A stretch of 32,093 nt of DNA from Candidatus Enterocloster excrementipullorum (GTDB lineage Bacteria > Bacillota > Clostridia > Lachnospirales > Lachnospiraceae): NCBI GenBank assembly GCA_019119575.1, contig DWWT01000067.1, positions 1-32,093 on the forward strand. Reading direction: 5' to 3'. Below, piece after piece: positions 7,958-15,884 of this stretch. The translations under genes and the position numbers were made by a program. The notes under the pieces are model-generated. The model saw nothing but the letters and a program-made list of their open reading frames with translations. It made no database searches and was not told the DNA's origin. The first letter of the stretch is position 1, and each line of letters opens with the position of its first letter.

Positions 7958-8010
7958 AAAAAAGAGTAAGGAAACAAGGCAGCTTCCGCTGCCGAAATTC
8001 CCTTACTCTC
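7958..8010 (-). terminator. Leader terminator before glpA-like operon (probable GlpP target)
   Basis: On the minus strand AGAGTAAGG (8009-8001) pairs with CCTTACTCT (7971-7963), with an inner GGCAGC/GCTGCC stem, and is followed by TTTTTT. It lies between the promoter at 8043-8072 and the start codon at 7890. A terminator in the untranslated leader of a glycerol-3-phosphate dehydrogenase gene is the known arrangement for GlpP antitermination in Bacillus glpD. Confidence 0.75.
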
Positions 8011-8042
8011 GCATCTCAAAGGTTCCTTATTTATTTATGTTT

Positions 8043-8072
8043 ATGCTACCACAAAATTGTCGAAATTGTCAA
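8043..8072 (-). promoter_or_regulatory. Promoter of the glpA-like operon
   Basis: On the minus strand TTGACA (8072-8067) and TAGCAT (8048-8043) are 18 bases apart. The first copy of a direct repeat GACAATTT overlaps the -35 and the second lies in the spacer. A copy of the dispersed repeat abuts the -35 on its upstream side. The expected transcript start is near 8036, giving a leader of about 145 bases. Confidence 0.6.
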
Positions 8073-8084
8073 GAGTGTGTTTTT
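8072..8084 (+). repeat. Dispersed short repeat copy
   Basis: AGAGTGTGTTTTT lies upstream of the glpA-like promoter and downstream of the AAA-ATPase gene, in the same orientation as the copy at 9954. Confidence 0.5.
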
Positions 8085-8162
8085 CGCATAATGTCCTCTC
8101 AATAATTGAACTGTTACCTGCACTTCGCAATCGCGGGACCAGGGAACAATCGAAAACCATGG

Positions 8163-9866
8163 TTACCCAAATTTCACCCGCCGCACTTTCACCCTGCACT
8201 GCTTTTTAAAAAAGGCGATTCCGTAATCCAGCACTTCCGAATACCCTTCTTCCGGCAGCCAGTCATTATAGTGCCTGTCGCTGATTTGTTTCAGGGCCTC
8301 CCTGCAGGCATCCTCCATTCCCCGATAGGTGTCCGATACTTTCAGCTCCAAAATTACAGGCGTACGCGACACATCCGGGTGGCGGACCGCAATATCATAT
8401 CGTCCTGCCCCGGCCTCGCGGTTTGAAGTGACCAGATACTCTTTTAAATTTCCCAGTACCCCCAAAACAAATCCGTGATAAAACGCTTCCCGGCTGTCCA
8501 TATAGCTGATAGATTCCATCAAAAGCCGGCCAAGCTCTCGTTCTGTCCTCTCCGCATCTCCCGTAAAAAGGCTTTGGTACAGTTCACTCAAATCTCTGGT
8601 TTTTATGGCATCCTGAAACCAGCTCCGGATGGTGTGGGTATAAATATAGCGCACCTCCCGGTTGGGAATAGCCATTTTTATATAACGGCTGTCATCTGAC
8701 ATGCGCATGGATACCTTCTTCAGGTACCCTGTGAAAAACAGGAAATTCCAGAGATTATCCTCCGACGCATAAATATCCTCATAGGTGATATCCTCATGCA
8801 CAGGCTTCTCTATCGTCTTTCCCTCCAGGAGCTCCTCAATCTCCCTTTTCACCCCCGCATCTGCCCGCTCAATCAGATCCTTTACAATGGCATTCGAGCT
8901 TGTATTATTCCAATAAGGCGCCGGAAACGCCTCAGGATTCACGGCCGCCGCATCCACACAGTTAATCACGCTCCACGGATTGTACACCCGCGCATTCCCG
9001 AACAGATAGCCGTCATACCACTCTCTCAGCCGCCCGCCCCACTGCTCCAGCCCATAGAAGGCCAGCATGGTCTCCAATTCCTCCTCTAGGAACCCGAAAT
9101 GTTCCCCGTAAGCATCGGACAGAATCGAAATCACCTTGAGATTGTTTAACCTGGTAAAGATGGATTCCCGGGAAATCCGCAGGCATCCTGTCAAAACAGC
9201 AAACTCCAGGCTCCCATTGGATTTTAAAGCGGATTCAAACAGAGAGCGCAGAAAATCCACCATCTCTCCGTAAAATCCCCGCATCCAGGCATTTTCCAAA
9301 GGCACATCATACTCGTCGATCAAAATGATCGCCTTTTTTCCATACCACTTGTTGAGGCAGGAAGACAAAAATTCAAGAGAGGTTCTGTATTGAGCCTCAT
9401 CTGCAGTTCCTTCCTGAATTGCCCGGTAGCGCTGCTTCTCATTTTCCAGCAGCCTGTCTCCGGATTTCACCCCGTCATGCCGGTTGTATTCCTTGCGTAT
9501 CTCCCCAATCAGACTCTCCCTGGCCGTCTTAAAATCCGGCTGTTTTCCGGATTTTAAAGAAAGGCTGATCACCGGCCGGCTTCCCATCCATTCCCTGTAG
9601 ACCTGGCCGGCCTCCAGAATTTTCAATCCGGAAAAAAGTTTTCCCCTCTCTCTGTTCCCCGGCTGGTCACTCGTATCCTCAAAGAAATAGTGCAGCATAC
9701 TCATGGTCAGCGTCTTGCCAAACCGTCTGGGACGTGTAAATAAATTTACTTCTCCCCGCATATCCAGCAGTTCTTTTATAAAAAGGGTTTTATCTACATA
9801 GTAATACCCTTCCTCAATTAGTTTTCCGAAATCATCAACCCCGATAGGAAGAGGCTTAAATGCCAT
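8163..9866 (-). CDS. AAA-ATPase-like / PD-(D/E)XK nuclease superfamily protein (DUF1703 type)
   Basis: A 567-residue protein with the PF09820 AAA-ATPase-like domain and a C-terminal PDDEXK_9 (PF08011) domain. It starts with PIGVDDFGKLIEEGYYYVDK, has the degenerate P-loop RPRRFGKTLTMSML near residues 45-58 and the Walker-B-like ILIDEYDVPLENA near 181-193. The nuclease-type signature is D491 and E507-L-K509 (VILELKVS). Such proteins occur in many copies in gut Clostridia and Bacteroidetes; function is unknown, and defence or mobile-element roles are only proposed. It interrupts an otherwise coherent glycerol cluster between glpK and the glpA-like gene and is flanked by copies of a short dispersed repeat, suggesting later insertion. 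The start at 9866 is supported by GGAGAGGAGGGATTTT. Confidence 0.85.
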   Translation of the reverse strand: MAFKPLPIGVDDFGKLIEEGYYYVDKTLFIKELLDMRGEVNLFTRPRRFGKTLTMSMLHYFFEDTSDQPGNRERGKLFSGLKILEAGQVYREWMGSRPVISLSLKSGKQPDFKTARESLIGEIRKEYNRHDGVKSGDRLLENEKQRYRAIQEGTADEAQYRTSLEFLSSCLNKWYGKKAIILIDEYDVPLENAWMRGFYGEMVDFLRSLFESALKSNGSLEFAVLTGCLRISRESIFTRLNNLKVISILSDAYGEHFGFLEEELETMLAFYGLEQWGGRLREWYDGYLFGNARVYNPWSVINCVDAAAVNPEAFPAPYWNNTSSNAIVKDLIERADAGVKREIEELLEGKTIEKPVHEDITYEDIYASEDNLWNFLFFTGYLKKVSMRMSDDSRYIKMAIPNREVRYIYTHTIRSWFQDAIKTRDLSELYQSLFTGDAERTERELGRLLMESISYMDSREAFYHGFVLGVLGNLKEYLVTSNREAGAGRYDIAVRHPDVSRTPVILELKVSDTYRGMEDACREALKQISDRHYNDWLPEEGYSEVLDYGIAFFKKQCRVKVRRVKFG

Positions 9867-9925
9867 AAAATCCCTCCTCTCCGTTAGGGAACACGTCCTG
9901 CCGCCCCCTCATCCCGAACAGTTCC

Positions 9926-9931
9926 AGTATA
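9926..9931 (-). promoter_or_regulatory. Candidate extended -10 for the AAA-ATPase gene
   Basis: On the minus strand TGGTATACT is an extended -10 about 60 bases before the gene. No good -35 is seen 16-18 bases upstream, so support is modest. Confidence 0.3.
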
Positions 9932-9953
9932 CCAGAAAAAGAAGGGGTTTCCT

Positions 9954-9971
9954 AGAGTGTGTTTGAAAATT
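9954..9971 (+). repeat. Dispersed short repeat copy
   Basis: AGAGTGTGTTTGAAAATT ends at the glpK stop codon (9971-9973) and lies between glpK and the AAA-ATPase gene. Confidence 0.65.
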
Positions 9972-11464
9972 CATTCCCCCGACCAATACAGAGCGCACTT
10001 CACCGCGCGCTTCCATCCCTTGACCAGACGGGCGCGCTCGTCCTCATCCATGGCGCTGGAAAAGATCCGGGACGCCTTCCAGTTTTGGCAGATTTCCTCC
10101 CTGTCCTTCCAGTATCCCACAGCCAGTCCGGCCAGGTAGGCTGCGCCCAGGGCTGTGGTCTCAATGCACTCGGGCCGCACAATGTCCGCGCCCAGGATAT
10201 CCGCCTGGAACTGCATGAGGAAGTTGTTTGCGCTGGCTCCCCCGTCCACTTTGAGCTGCTTTAACGGGATGCCCGAATCCTGCTGCATGGCCTCAATCAA
10301 ATCCTGCACCTGGTAGGCCATGGACTCCACGGTGGCACGGATGAACTGCTCTTTGCTGGTTCCCCTGGTGACGCCCACAATCGTCCCTCTGGCATACTGA
10401 TCCCAGTAAGGTGCTCCAAGACCTGCAAAAGCAGGCACCACGTACACGCCGCCCGTATCCTCCACCGCGGTGCAGTATTCCTCGGTCTGGGCCGCCGTGC
10501 GGACCATGCGCATCTCGTCTCTGAGCCATTGAACCGCAGCCCCGGCCACGAACACGCTGCCCTCCAGGGCATACTGCATTTTCCCCTGACTGCTGGCCGC
10601 AATGGTGGTGAGAAGGCCGTTTGTGGAATGCACCGCCTGCTCTCCCGTGTTCATGAGAAGGAAGCAGCCTGTGCCGTATGTATTTTTTACTTCCCCGGGC
10701 TCAAAGCAGCACTGGCCGAAGAGAGCTGCCTGCTGATCTCCCGCAGCCCCGGCGATGGGGATTTTTCCTCCCATCACGTCCGAGGAAGTGTAGCCGTATA
10801 CACAGCTGGAGGGCTTTACATCCGGGAGCATGCACCTGGGCACATGGAAATACTCCAGAATTTCCTCATCCCAGCACTTTTTGTGAATATCAAAGAGCAT
10901 GGTCCGGGCCGCGTTGGTGTAGTCCGTCACATGGATGCAGCCCTTTGTCAGATTCCAGATCAGCCAGGTGTCCACGGTTCCGAAGAGAAGCTCCCCCCGC
11001 TCTGCCCGTTCCCTGGCGCCTTCCACATGATCCAATATCCATTCGATCTTGCTCCCGGAGAAATATGCGTCGGGAATAAGGCCGGTCCGCTCCCGGATTT
11101 TTTCCTCCCATCCCTCCGCCTTCAGCCGCTCAATCCGGTCCGCCGTCCTGCGGCACTGCCAGACAATGGCATTGTACACCGGCTCTCCCGTGTCCTTGTC
11201 CCAGATAATGGTCGTCTCCCTCTGGTTTGTAATGCCGATGGCCGCAATGTCGCTGTAGTGGGCGCCGATCTTTCCCATAGCCTCCATAGCAACCGCCAGC
11301 TGAGAGGACCAGATTTCCATCGGGTCATGCTCCACCCAGCCCGGCTGGGGATAAATCTGGGTAAACTCCTTCTGCGCCACGCTGCATATATTTCCCTCTT
11401 TGTCAAACAAAATACAGCGGGAGCTGGTTGTCCCCTGGTCCAGTGCAATCACGTATTTTCCCAT
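9971..11464 (-). CDS. glpK: Glycerol kinase GlpK
   Basis: A 497-residue FGGY-family sugar kinase, the normal length for GlpK. It phosphorylates glycerol to sn-glycerol-3-phosphate in the cytosol. The N-terminal phosphate-binding motif [13 protein letters not shown] is at residues 9-21. [19 protein letters not shown], the FGGY signature region [19 protein letters not shown] (near 360-380) and the adenosine-motif [12 protein letters not shown] follow. The start at 11464 has AGGAGGAGAGAAT directly upstream; the ORF extends 11 more codons without a site. It is preceded by its own promoter and leader hairpin. Its stop codon lies inside a dispersed-repeat copy. No glycerol facilitator gene is present in the window. 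GlpK makes the substrate of the glpA-like enzyme and the ligand sensed by GlpP. Confidence 0.97.
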   Translation of the reverse strand: MGKYVIALDQGTTSSRCILFDKEGNICSVAQKEFTQIYPQPGWVEHDPMEIWSSQLAVAMEAMGKIGAHYSDIAAIGITNQRETTIIWDKDTGEPVYNAIVWQCRRTADRIERLKAEGWEEKIRERTGLIPDAYFSGSKIEWILDHVEGARERAERGELLFGTVDTWLIWNLTKGCIHVTDYTNAARTMLFDIHKKCWDEEILEYFHVPRCMLPDVKPSSCVYGYTSSDVMGGKIPIAGAAGDQQAALFGQCCFEPGEVKNTYGTGCFLLMNTGEQAVHSTNGLLTTIAASSQGKMQYALEGSVFVAGAAVQWLRDEMRMVRTAAQTEEYCTAVEDTGGVYVVPAFAGLGAPYWDQYARGTIVGVTRGTSKEQFIRATVESMAYQVQDLIEAMQQDSGIPLKQLKVDGGASANNFLMQFQADILGADIVRPECIETTALGAAYLAGLAVGYWKDREEICQNWKASRIFSSAMDEDERARLVKGWKRAVKCALYWSGE

Positions 11465-11528
11465 ATTCTCTCCTCCTGAAACCCCGCAGATACACACCGA
11501 AATAATTGTTAATTATTTCCCAAACATA

Positions 11529-11569
11529 AAGAGCGGGGGCTGTGTCACTGCACAGCACCGCCCGCTCTT
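11529..11569 (-). terminator. glpK leader hairpin (probable GlpP-controlled attenuator)
   Basis: On the minus strand AAGAGCGGG (11569-11561) pairs with CCCGCTCTT (11537-11529), with an inner GCTGTG/CACAGC stem, followed by a weaker T-rich stretch. It lies between promoter and start codon, like the hairpin in the glpA-like leader. Both are preceded by a similar purine-rich GAGA-N4-AGAG sequence. Confidence 0.6.
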
Positions 11570-11597
11570 CTCTCTCTACGGCACTTTATTTTGTATA

Positions 11598-11627
11598 ATT
11601 TTACCATATATTTTCAAGCGATGTCAA
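11598..11627 (-). promoter_or_regulatory. glpK promoter
   Basis: On the minus strand TTGACA (11627-11622) is 18 bases from TAAAAT (11603-11598). The predicted transcript has a leader of about 125 bases before glpK. It is back-to-back with the MATE promoter; GCTATTTTCT/GCTATTTCT direct repeats lie between them. Confidence 0.65.
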
Positions 11628-11645
11628 GCTATTTTCTGCTATTTC

Positions 11646-11674
11646 TTGACTTTCCCTTTCATTGGGGATATAGT
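11646..11674 (+). promoter_or_regulatory. Promoter of the split MATE gene
   Basis: TTGACT (11646-11651) and TATAGT (11669-11674) are 17 bases apart. They point at the ATG at 11728. Confidence 0.6.
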
Positions 11675-11727
11675 TTTAAAAGACGCCCTTCTTGCAGAAA
11701 GAACAGGCGGAAGAAAGGACTGACAGT

Positions 11728-13115
11728 ATGAATGCAAAACAGCAGACAGCGGGCGAGATTGATCTTGGCCAGGGAAGCGTGGGAAAGCTTCTCTTTAAAC
11801 TGGCCGTCCCTGCCATTACCGCCCAGATCATCAACGTTCTTTATAATATGGTGGACCGAATGTATATCGGCCACCTTCCTGACATCGGCGCAAGCGCTCT
11901 CACCGGCGTGGGCGTCACATTTCCGGTAATCACCGCCATCTCCGCTTTCGCCTCTCTGGTGAGCATGGGCGGAGCCCCCAGAGCCTCCATCATGCTGGGA
12001 AGAGGAAAAAAGAGGAAGCGGAACGCATCCTCGGCAACTGTACCACGGCCCTCATCCTGGTAGCCCTTGTCCTGACGCTGTTCTTCCATATCTGGGGCCG
12101 CCAGATTCTTCTCATGTTCGGGGCCAGCGGCAATACCATTGAATATGCCTGGGCCTACATGAACATTTATGCCCTGGGCACGATCTTCGTACAGCTCTCC
12201 CTGGGGCTTAATGCCTTTATCAACGCCCAGGGATATGCCCGGATCGGAATGCTCACTGTGCTGATCGGCGCTGTCTGCAACATTATCCTGGATCCTATTC
12301 TCATGTTCGGTTTTGACATGGGCGTGGAGGGCGCCGCACTGGCTACCATCATTTCCCAGGGCATATCCGCTGCCTGGGTGGTTCAATTTCTGACCTCCAA
12401 AAAGAGCTGGCTGCGAATCCGCCTCCCCTACATGCGGCCCTGCGCAAAAGTGCTGGCCCCCTGTATTGCCCTTGGGCTGTCCCCCTTTGTCATGCAGTTT
12501 ACGGAGAGCATTTTGAACATCTGCTTCAATACCTCCCTGCAAAAATACGGCGGGGACATAGCTGTAGGAGCCATGACCATCTTGAGCAGCGCCATGCAGT
12601 TTTCCATGCTCCCCCTTCAGGGCCTGACGCAGGGCTCCCAGCCCATCGTCAGCTTCAACTATGGCGCGGGCAAACTGAATCGGGTAGGAAAAACCTTCCG
12701 CCTTCTTCTGATCTCCTGCCTGTGCTATGCCGCCCTGCTGTGGGCCGTCTGCGTGTTCGCTCCCAGGGCTTTCATCATGATTTTTACACAAGATGCGCAG
12801 CTTACAAGCTACAGCATGTGGGCCCTGCGGATTTACATGGGCTGCTCTGCCCTGATCGGAGCCCAGGTAGCCTGCCAGCAGACCTTTATCGCCCTGGGGG
12901 ACAGCCGGACTTCCCTCTTTCTGGCCTTGCTGCGGAAGGTGTTCCTTCTCATTCCCCTGATCTACATCCTGCCCAATTTTTTTGCTGATAAGACCTTCGC
13001 GGTGTTTCTGGCCGAGCCCGTTGCGGACTTTATCGCAGTCTGCACCACGGTCACCCTGTTTACCAGGTCTCTGCGCAGGCTCATGAAAAAAGGCGCCCGA
13101 ACGGGCACCTCATAA
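11728..13115 (+). pseudogene. MATE family efflux transporter split by a -1 frameshift
   Basis: A multidrug and toxin extrusion (MATE) family protein encoded in two overlapping frames. The first frame starts at ATG 11728 (AAAGGA eight bases upstream), covers the first helices (VPAITAQIINVLYNMVDRMYIG) and stops at 12061-12063 after 111 codons. From 12012 the -1 frame continues with EEAERILGNCTTALILVALVLTL and runs to 13115 with all later MATE motifs. The joined product would be about 462 residues, the family's usual size, and lines up without gaps other than one residue with the second MATE in this window. The switch falls at A_AAA_AAG (12006-12012) read in the zero frame as GGA AAA AAG. This may be a mutation or sequence error in a homopolymer, or programmed -1 frameshifting. 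The downstream ORF from 12114 has no ribosome site of its own. Confidence 0.85.
13086..13109 (-). terminator. Terminator of folT-isomerase operon, inside the MATE 3' end
   Basis: On the minus strand GGTGCCCG (13109-13102) and CGGGCGCC (13099-13092) form a tight stem with a two-base loop, followed by six T. It ends the leftward operon and is embedded in the last codons of the convergent MATE gene. Confidence 0.7.
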
Positions 13116-13128
13116 ATATGTATCTGCG

Positions 13129-13152
13129 GGGTATAGGTTTTTGCCTATACCC
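13129..13152. terminator. Hairpin between convergent genes
   Basis: GGGTATAGG (13129-13137) and CCTATACCC (13144-13152) pair around a T-rich loop. It overlaps the isomerase stop codon and lies 13 bases after the MATE stop. There is no T tract after the stem, so termination is only possible, not certain. Confidence 0.35.
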
Positions 13153-13996
13153 TGTCGAAAATCTCCTGAAGAAATGCTGCGTCCCCCTGGAACCTGTCCC
13201 GGCTGGAATTTTCCAGCAGCATGGCGATATGGGGCTTTTTTTCTTTTATATGGCGCATGAGAGGCTCATAGCAGAACAGCCCGTCTCCTACATGCCGGAA
13301 AATCTGTTCCTCCCCCTCAAATACAAAATCCTTCACATGGAGCACACTGATCTTGTCCCCATAATAGGCAAATGCCTGGTCAATCACCCGTCTCTGCGCC
13401 TCGGGACTCACCTGATCCGGGTGAATCAGGTTCACCGCATCCAAAATCACCTCCACGTTGGGGGAATGGATGTCCTCCAAAAACCGCTTCATCCGGGCCG
13501 GGCTGTACAGCGTGTGGTTGAATACGCCCTCCACGCCCACAATCACTCCCAGCTTTTCCGCCGCGTCCACAATCTCCCGCATGCTCTTTAAAAGAAGCTG
13601 GTATCCCTCTTCGGTGTAGGACTCCTTCGTCACCTGGAAATCCGCATCCAGCCGGCCTGTCTCCGTGCCGACCATATCGGCTCCCAGGATCCTGGCATAT
13701 TTCATGTGCTCAATAAACCGGTCCACGGCTTCCCGCCGCTTGGCCTCAATGGGATTGGTCGGATTGATATAGCAGCCCAGCACCGCTACATGAATCTCGT
13801 TTTTCGCCAGCTCGTCCCGTATGTATCTGGCAAAGCCAGGGCTGTAATGTCCGGTGGAAAAATCGTAATTGCTCACGGATTTTCCAAAAGCCAGCTGGAT
13901 CTGATGAATCCCGTTCGCCTTTACTTCTTTGAAAAGGGCCTCCATCTCCATCTTGGGACAGAGATCATGGCAGCGCATGCCTATGTTCAGCTTCAT
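13145..13996 (-). CDS. Sugar phosphate isomerase/epimerase (xylose isomerase-like TIM barrel)
   Basis: A 283-residue member of the AP endonuclease 2 / xylose isomerase-like TIM barrel family. Strand-end motifs expected for divalent metal binding are visible: VGVEGVFNHT (Glu), VILDAVNLIHPD (Asp), VLHVKDF (His and Asp) and AMLLENSS (Glu). Members isomerise or epimerise sugars, or process inositol-type ketones; the substrate here is unknown. I chose the ATG at 13996 because AGGAGG sits nine bases upstream; the ATG at 14005 overlaps that site. It starts 15 bases after the folT stop, so it shares the folT transcript and its THF riboswitch, which is an unusual partner for a sugar isomerase. Confidence 0.82.
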   Translation of the reverse strand: MKLNIGMRCHDLCPKMEMEALFKEVKANGIHQIQLAFGKSVSNYDFSTGHYSPGFARYIRDELAKNEIHVAVLGCYINPTNPIEAKRREAVDRFIEHMKYARILGADMVGTETGRLDADFQVTKESYTEEGYQLLLKSMREIVDAAEKLGVIVGVEGVFNHTLYSPARMKRFLEDIHSPNVEVILDAVNLIHPDQVSPEAQRRVIDQAFAYYGDKISVLHVKDFVFEGEEQIFRHVGDGLFCYEPLMRHIKEKKPHIAMLLENSSRDRFQGDAAFLQEIFDRV

Positions 13997-14010
13997 CACT
14001 TGCATCCTCC

Positions 14011-14577
14011 TTATGCCGACGCCCGGTTTCCCCTGAGCGCCCGAAATACTCCCGCCATATCCAGTGCCTTTGCCACATGGTAAAAAATAATGGAATCAAT
14101 AGGCCACATAATCAGATTCTTTACCAATCTGGGAGGCAGAAGGACAGCCATCCCCTTCCCATACAGAAAGGACAGGCAGGCGGTATTTAAAAACACATTG
14201 CACACCAGGGACACCGTCAGGTGCGCGGCCAGAACCCGCCCAAAGCTGAGAGTCCGTTTATAGAAAAAACAGCCGTAAATCAGCCCCGCGGCCATGGTGA
14301 CCAGAGTAAAGCCTGGAAAAAACGGCCCCGACGGCTTTACCAGATACTTCAGTACGTCCATGGTTCCCGCAAACAGGCTTCCCGTCACAGGCCCGAATAG
14401 GTAGTGCACAATTTTATTGGGAATCCCGGAAAATCCGATCCGGATGGTATCCGTCACATAGATGCTGAGCGACCCAAGGACAATGGCCGCCGCCCCCATC
14501 AGGGCACAGACCGTCACCGTCCTGGCGTGCTTCAGCTCCCTGTAGGAGCTGGTAAACCGTTCGTTCCATTTTCTCAT
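14011..14577 (-). CDS. folT: Folate ECF transporter substrate-binding S component FolT
   Basis: A 188-residue integral membrane protein with about five to six hydrophobic segments. It is the folate-type S component of energy-coupling factor transporters, which binds folate and docks to the shared EcfAAT module in the membrane. The segment TVTVCALMGAAAIVLGSLSI resembles the first helix, and the family features RIGFSGIPN, FGPVTGSLFAGTMDVLKY and PSGPFFPGFTL are clear. Assignment is strengthened by the THF riboswitch immediately upstream. The start at 14577 has AGGAGG nine bases upstream. The EcfA/EcfT genes are not in this window, as expected for a group II S component. Confidence 0.93.
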   Translation of the reverse strand: MRKWNERFTSSYRELKHARTVTVCALMGAAAIVLGSLSIYVTDTIRIGFSGIPNKIVHYLFGPVTGSLFAGTMDVLKYLVKPSGPFFPGFTLVTMAAGLIYGCFFYKRTLSFGRVLAAHLTVSLVCNVFLNTACLSFLYGKGMAVLLPPRLVKNLIMWPIDSIIFYHVAKALDMAGVFRALRGNRASA

Positions 14578-14641
14578 AAAAAATTACCTCCTTTTGCAGA
14601 CCTCTCAAACTACAATCGGAGATAATCGTTCTCTCTCTGAT

Positions 14642-14743
14642 GCAGCGGGATGCGGCCTACGCACCGCAGAGGGATTCACCCTCTTTCGTCCCGCTGACAA
14701 CTCCCTGTTCAGCAGGCACTTAACGCGCGTACGCCTACTCTGC
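14642..14743 (-). promoter_or_regulatory. THF riboswitch (tetrahydrofolate, THF-I type)
   Basis: On the minus strand the region begins GCAGAGTAGGCG, then has the conserved GCGTTAAGTGCC block, GGGAGTTGTC, a CGAAAG segment and GGTGAATC-like GGGTGAATCCC, and closes with CCGCATCCCGCTGC. These are the conserved pieces of the THF riboswitch class, known in Clostridia before folT. It lies between the promoter and folT, leaving about 65 bases before the start, where translation or termination could be controlled. Confidence 0.85.
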
Positions 14744-14764
14744 GAATCTTTGATTTTACTCTAT

Positions 14765-14792
14765 ACTATACATGATTTTTAAAAATATGCAA
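14765..14792 (-). promoter_or_regulatory. folT promoter
   Basis: On the minus strand TTGCAT (14792-14787) and TATAGT (14770-14765) are 16 bases apart. It places transcription start just before the riboswitch. Confidence 0.5.
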
Positions 14793-14800
14793 GTGCTGTT

Positions 14801-15832
14801 TTACAGCTCCGCGGACTGCCAGTAAAAAGTCCCCTCCCGCTCCGACCGGATCACCAGGTCACGGTCCCGGAGATATTCCAGGCAGGAAAACGTCTTGCTC
14901 ATGACCATCTTTAACTTTACAAATTCTTTCGTATCCTCCGGGACTTCCCGCATGCCATAGGCAATGCAGGCCACCTGCCGCACCGTCATCTCCCGGCGGC
15001 TTCTGTAGAGGATCTGGCGCATCAGGTCCACCTTTTCCCGGTACGCATAGAGAATCCGGTTTACCACGCGCTTCACATCCCATATGGGCTCATTGTGGGC
15101 CGGCAGGAGCATACAGTTCTTGTACCGGCGCAGGAATTGGTCCAGAGACTGGAAATACCCCTCCAGGAGATGCTCATCCGGAAAGGTGGTCCCCACAATG
15201 GGCACAATCCCGTCGATCACCTGGTCCGCGCTGAACAGCAGATGCTGCCGCTCCTCAAAAAGCCCCATCTGCCCGTATGTATGGCCTTTCAGAGGAACCG
15301 CCTCAAACTCATAATTCCCATAGGAGAGCTTCTTGCCTGCCCGCACCGGAAGGTAGGGAAATGCGGTGACCTCGAACTCCCAGCCCCGGTTTTCCTTTAC
15401 CCTGCGCCGGATTTCCATAAACATCTCCCATATCTCCGGCGTCTTCTCCGGGGTGACGCCCACGCTGCGCAGAACCTGGTACTGCTCATCCTCAGGGCCT
15501 TTATCATTGTTATAATACAGGCAGTCATAATGGTGCCGGTTCTCTTCCGGGTTCATCAGGATCCTGGCCCCCAGCTCCGCGTATTCGCTGGCCAGCCCTG
15601 AGTGGTCATGATGCTTATGCGTCAGGAAAATGTCCAGCTTGTCATACGTGATATCCAGGCAGGAAAGGGCCCGCTCCATCTGGGCCAGGCAGCTCCGATC
15701 CTTAAAGCCCGCGTCGATCATCAGGCTCCGCTCTCCCCGCTTTCCCGGTATGAGAAATATATTGATCTCTGTTTCGCCGTCCCGCGACCGCGAAAGCCGC
15801 TCCTCGTAAATCCCCGGCAGCCGCATAATCAT
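14801..15832 (-). CDS. MBL fold metallo-hydrolase
   Basis: A 343-residue metallo-beta-lactamase-fold hydrolase. The zinc-binding HxHxDH motif is at residues 72-77 (THKHHDHSG). Further metal ligands are the His in PLKGHTYGQMG, the Asp in FSADQVI and the His in LLPAHNEP. About 90 C-terminal residues form a helical, winged-helix-like extension (MTVRQVACIAYGM to the end), seen in RNase Z/LACTB2-like and related hydrolases. The substrate is unknown. I chose ATG 15832 (AAAGGCGGGGGAATGCC upstream); an alternative in-frame ATG is at 15826, and the one at 15856 lacks a site. It lies 52 bases after the PAP2 gene and is probably in its operon. Confidence 0.82.
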   Translation of the reverse strand: MIMRLPGIYEERLSRSRDGETEINIFLIPGKRGERSLMIDAGFKDRSCLAQMERALSCLDITYDKLDIFLTHKHHDHSGLASEYAELGARILMNPEENRHHYDCLYYNNDKGPEDEQYQVLRSVGVTPEKTPEIWEMFMEIRRRVKENRGWEFEVTAFPYLPVRAGKKLSYGNYEFEAVPLKGHTYGQMGLFEERQHLLFSADQVIDGIVPIVGTTFPDEHLLEGYFQSLDQFLRRYKNCMLLPAHNEPIWDVKRVVNRILYAYREKVDLMRQILYRSRREMTVRQVACIAYGMREVPEDTKEFVKLKMVMSKTFSCLEYLRDRDLVIRSEREGTFYWQSAEL

Positions 15833-15884
15833 GGCATTCCCCCGCCTTTCCTGCATAAAATTCAGCCGTACAACCCTTTGCTGC

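Noticed and set aside
7891-8019. N-terminal extension of the glpA-like protein
   Set aside because: The extension is encoded by the leader containing the attenuator hairpin; the FAD motif begins at the normal distance from ATG 7890, which has a ribosome site.
8156-8165. AACCATGGTT palindrome over the AAA-ATPase stop codon
   Set aside because: Ten bases without flanking structure or T tract; likely chance.
12114-13115. Independent 333-residue MATE gene
   Set aside because: It lacks the first helices and has no ribosome site; the sequence upstream in the same frame is conserved MATE coding sequence.
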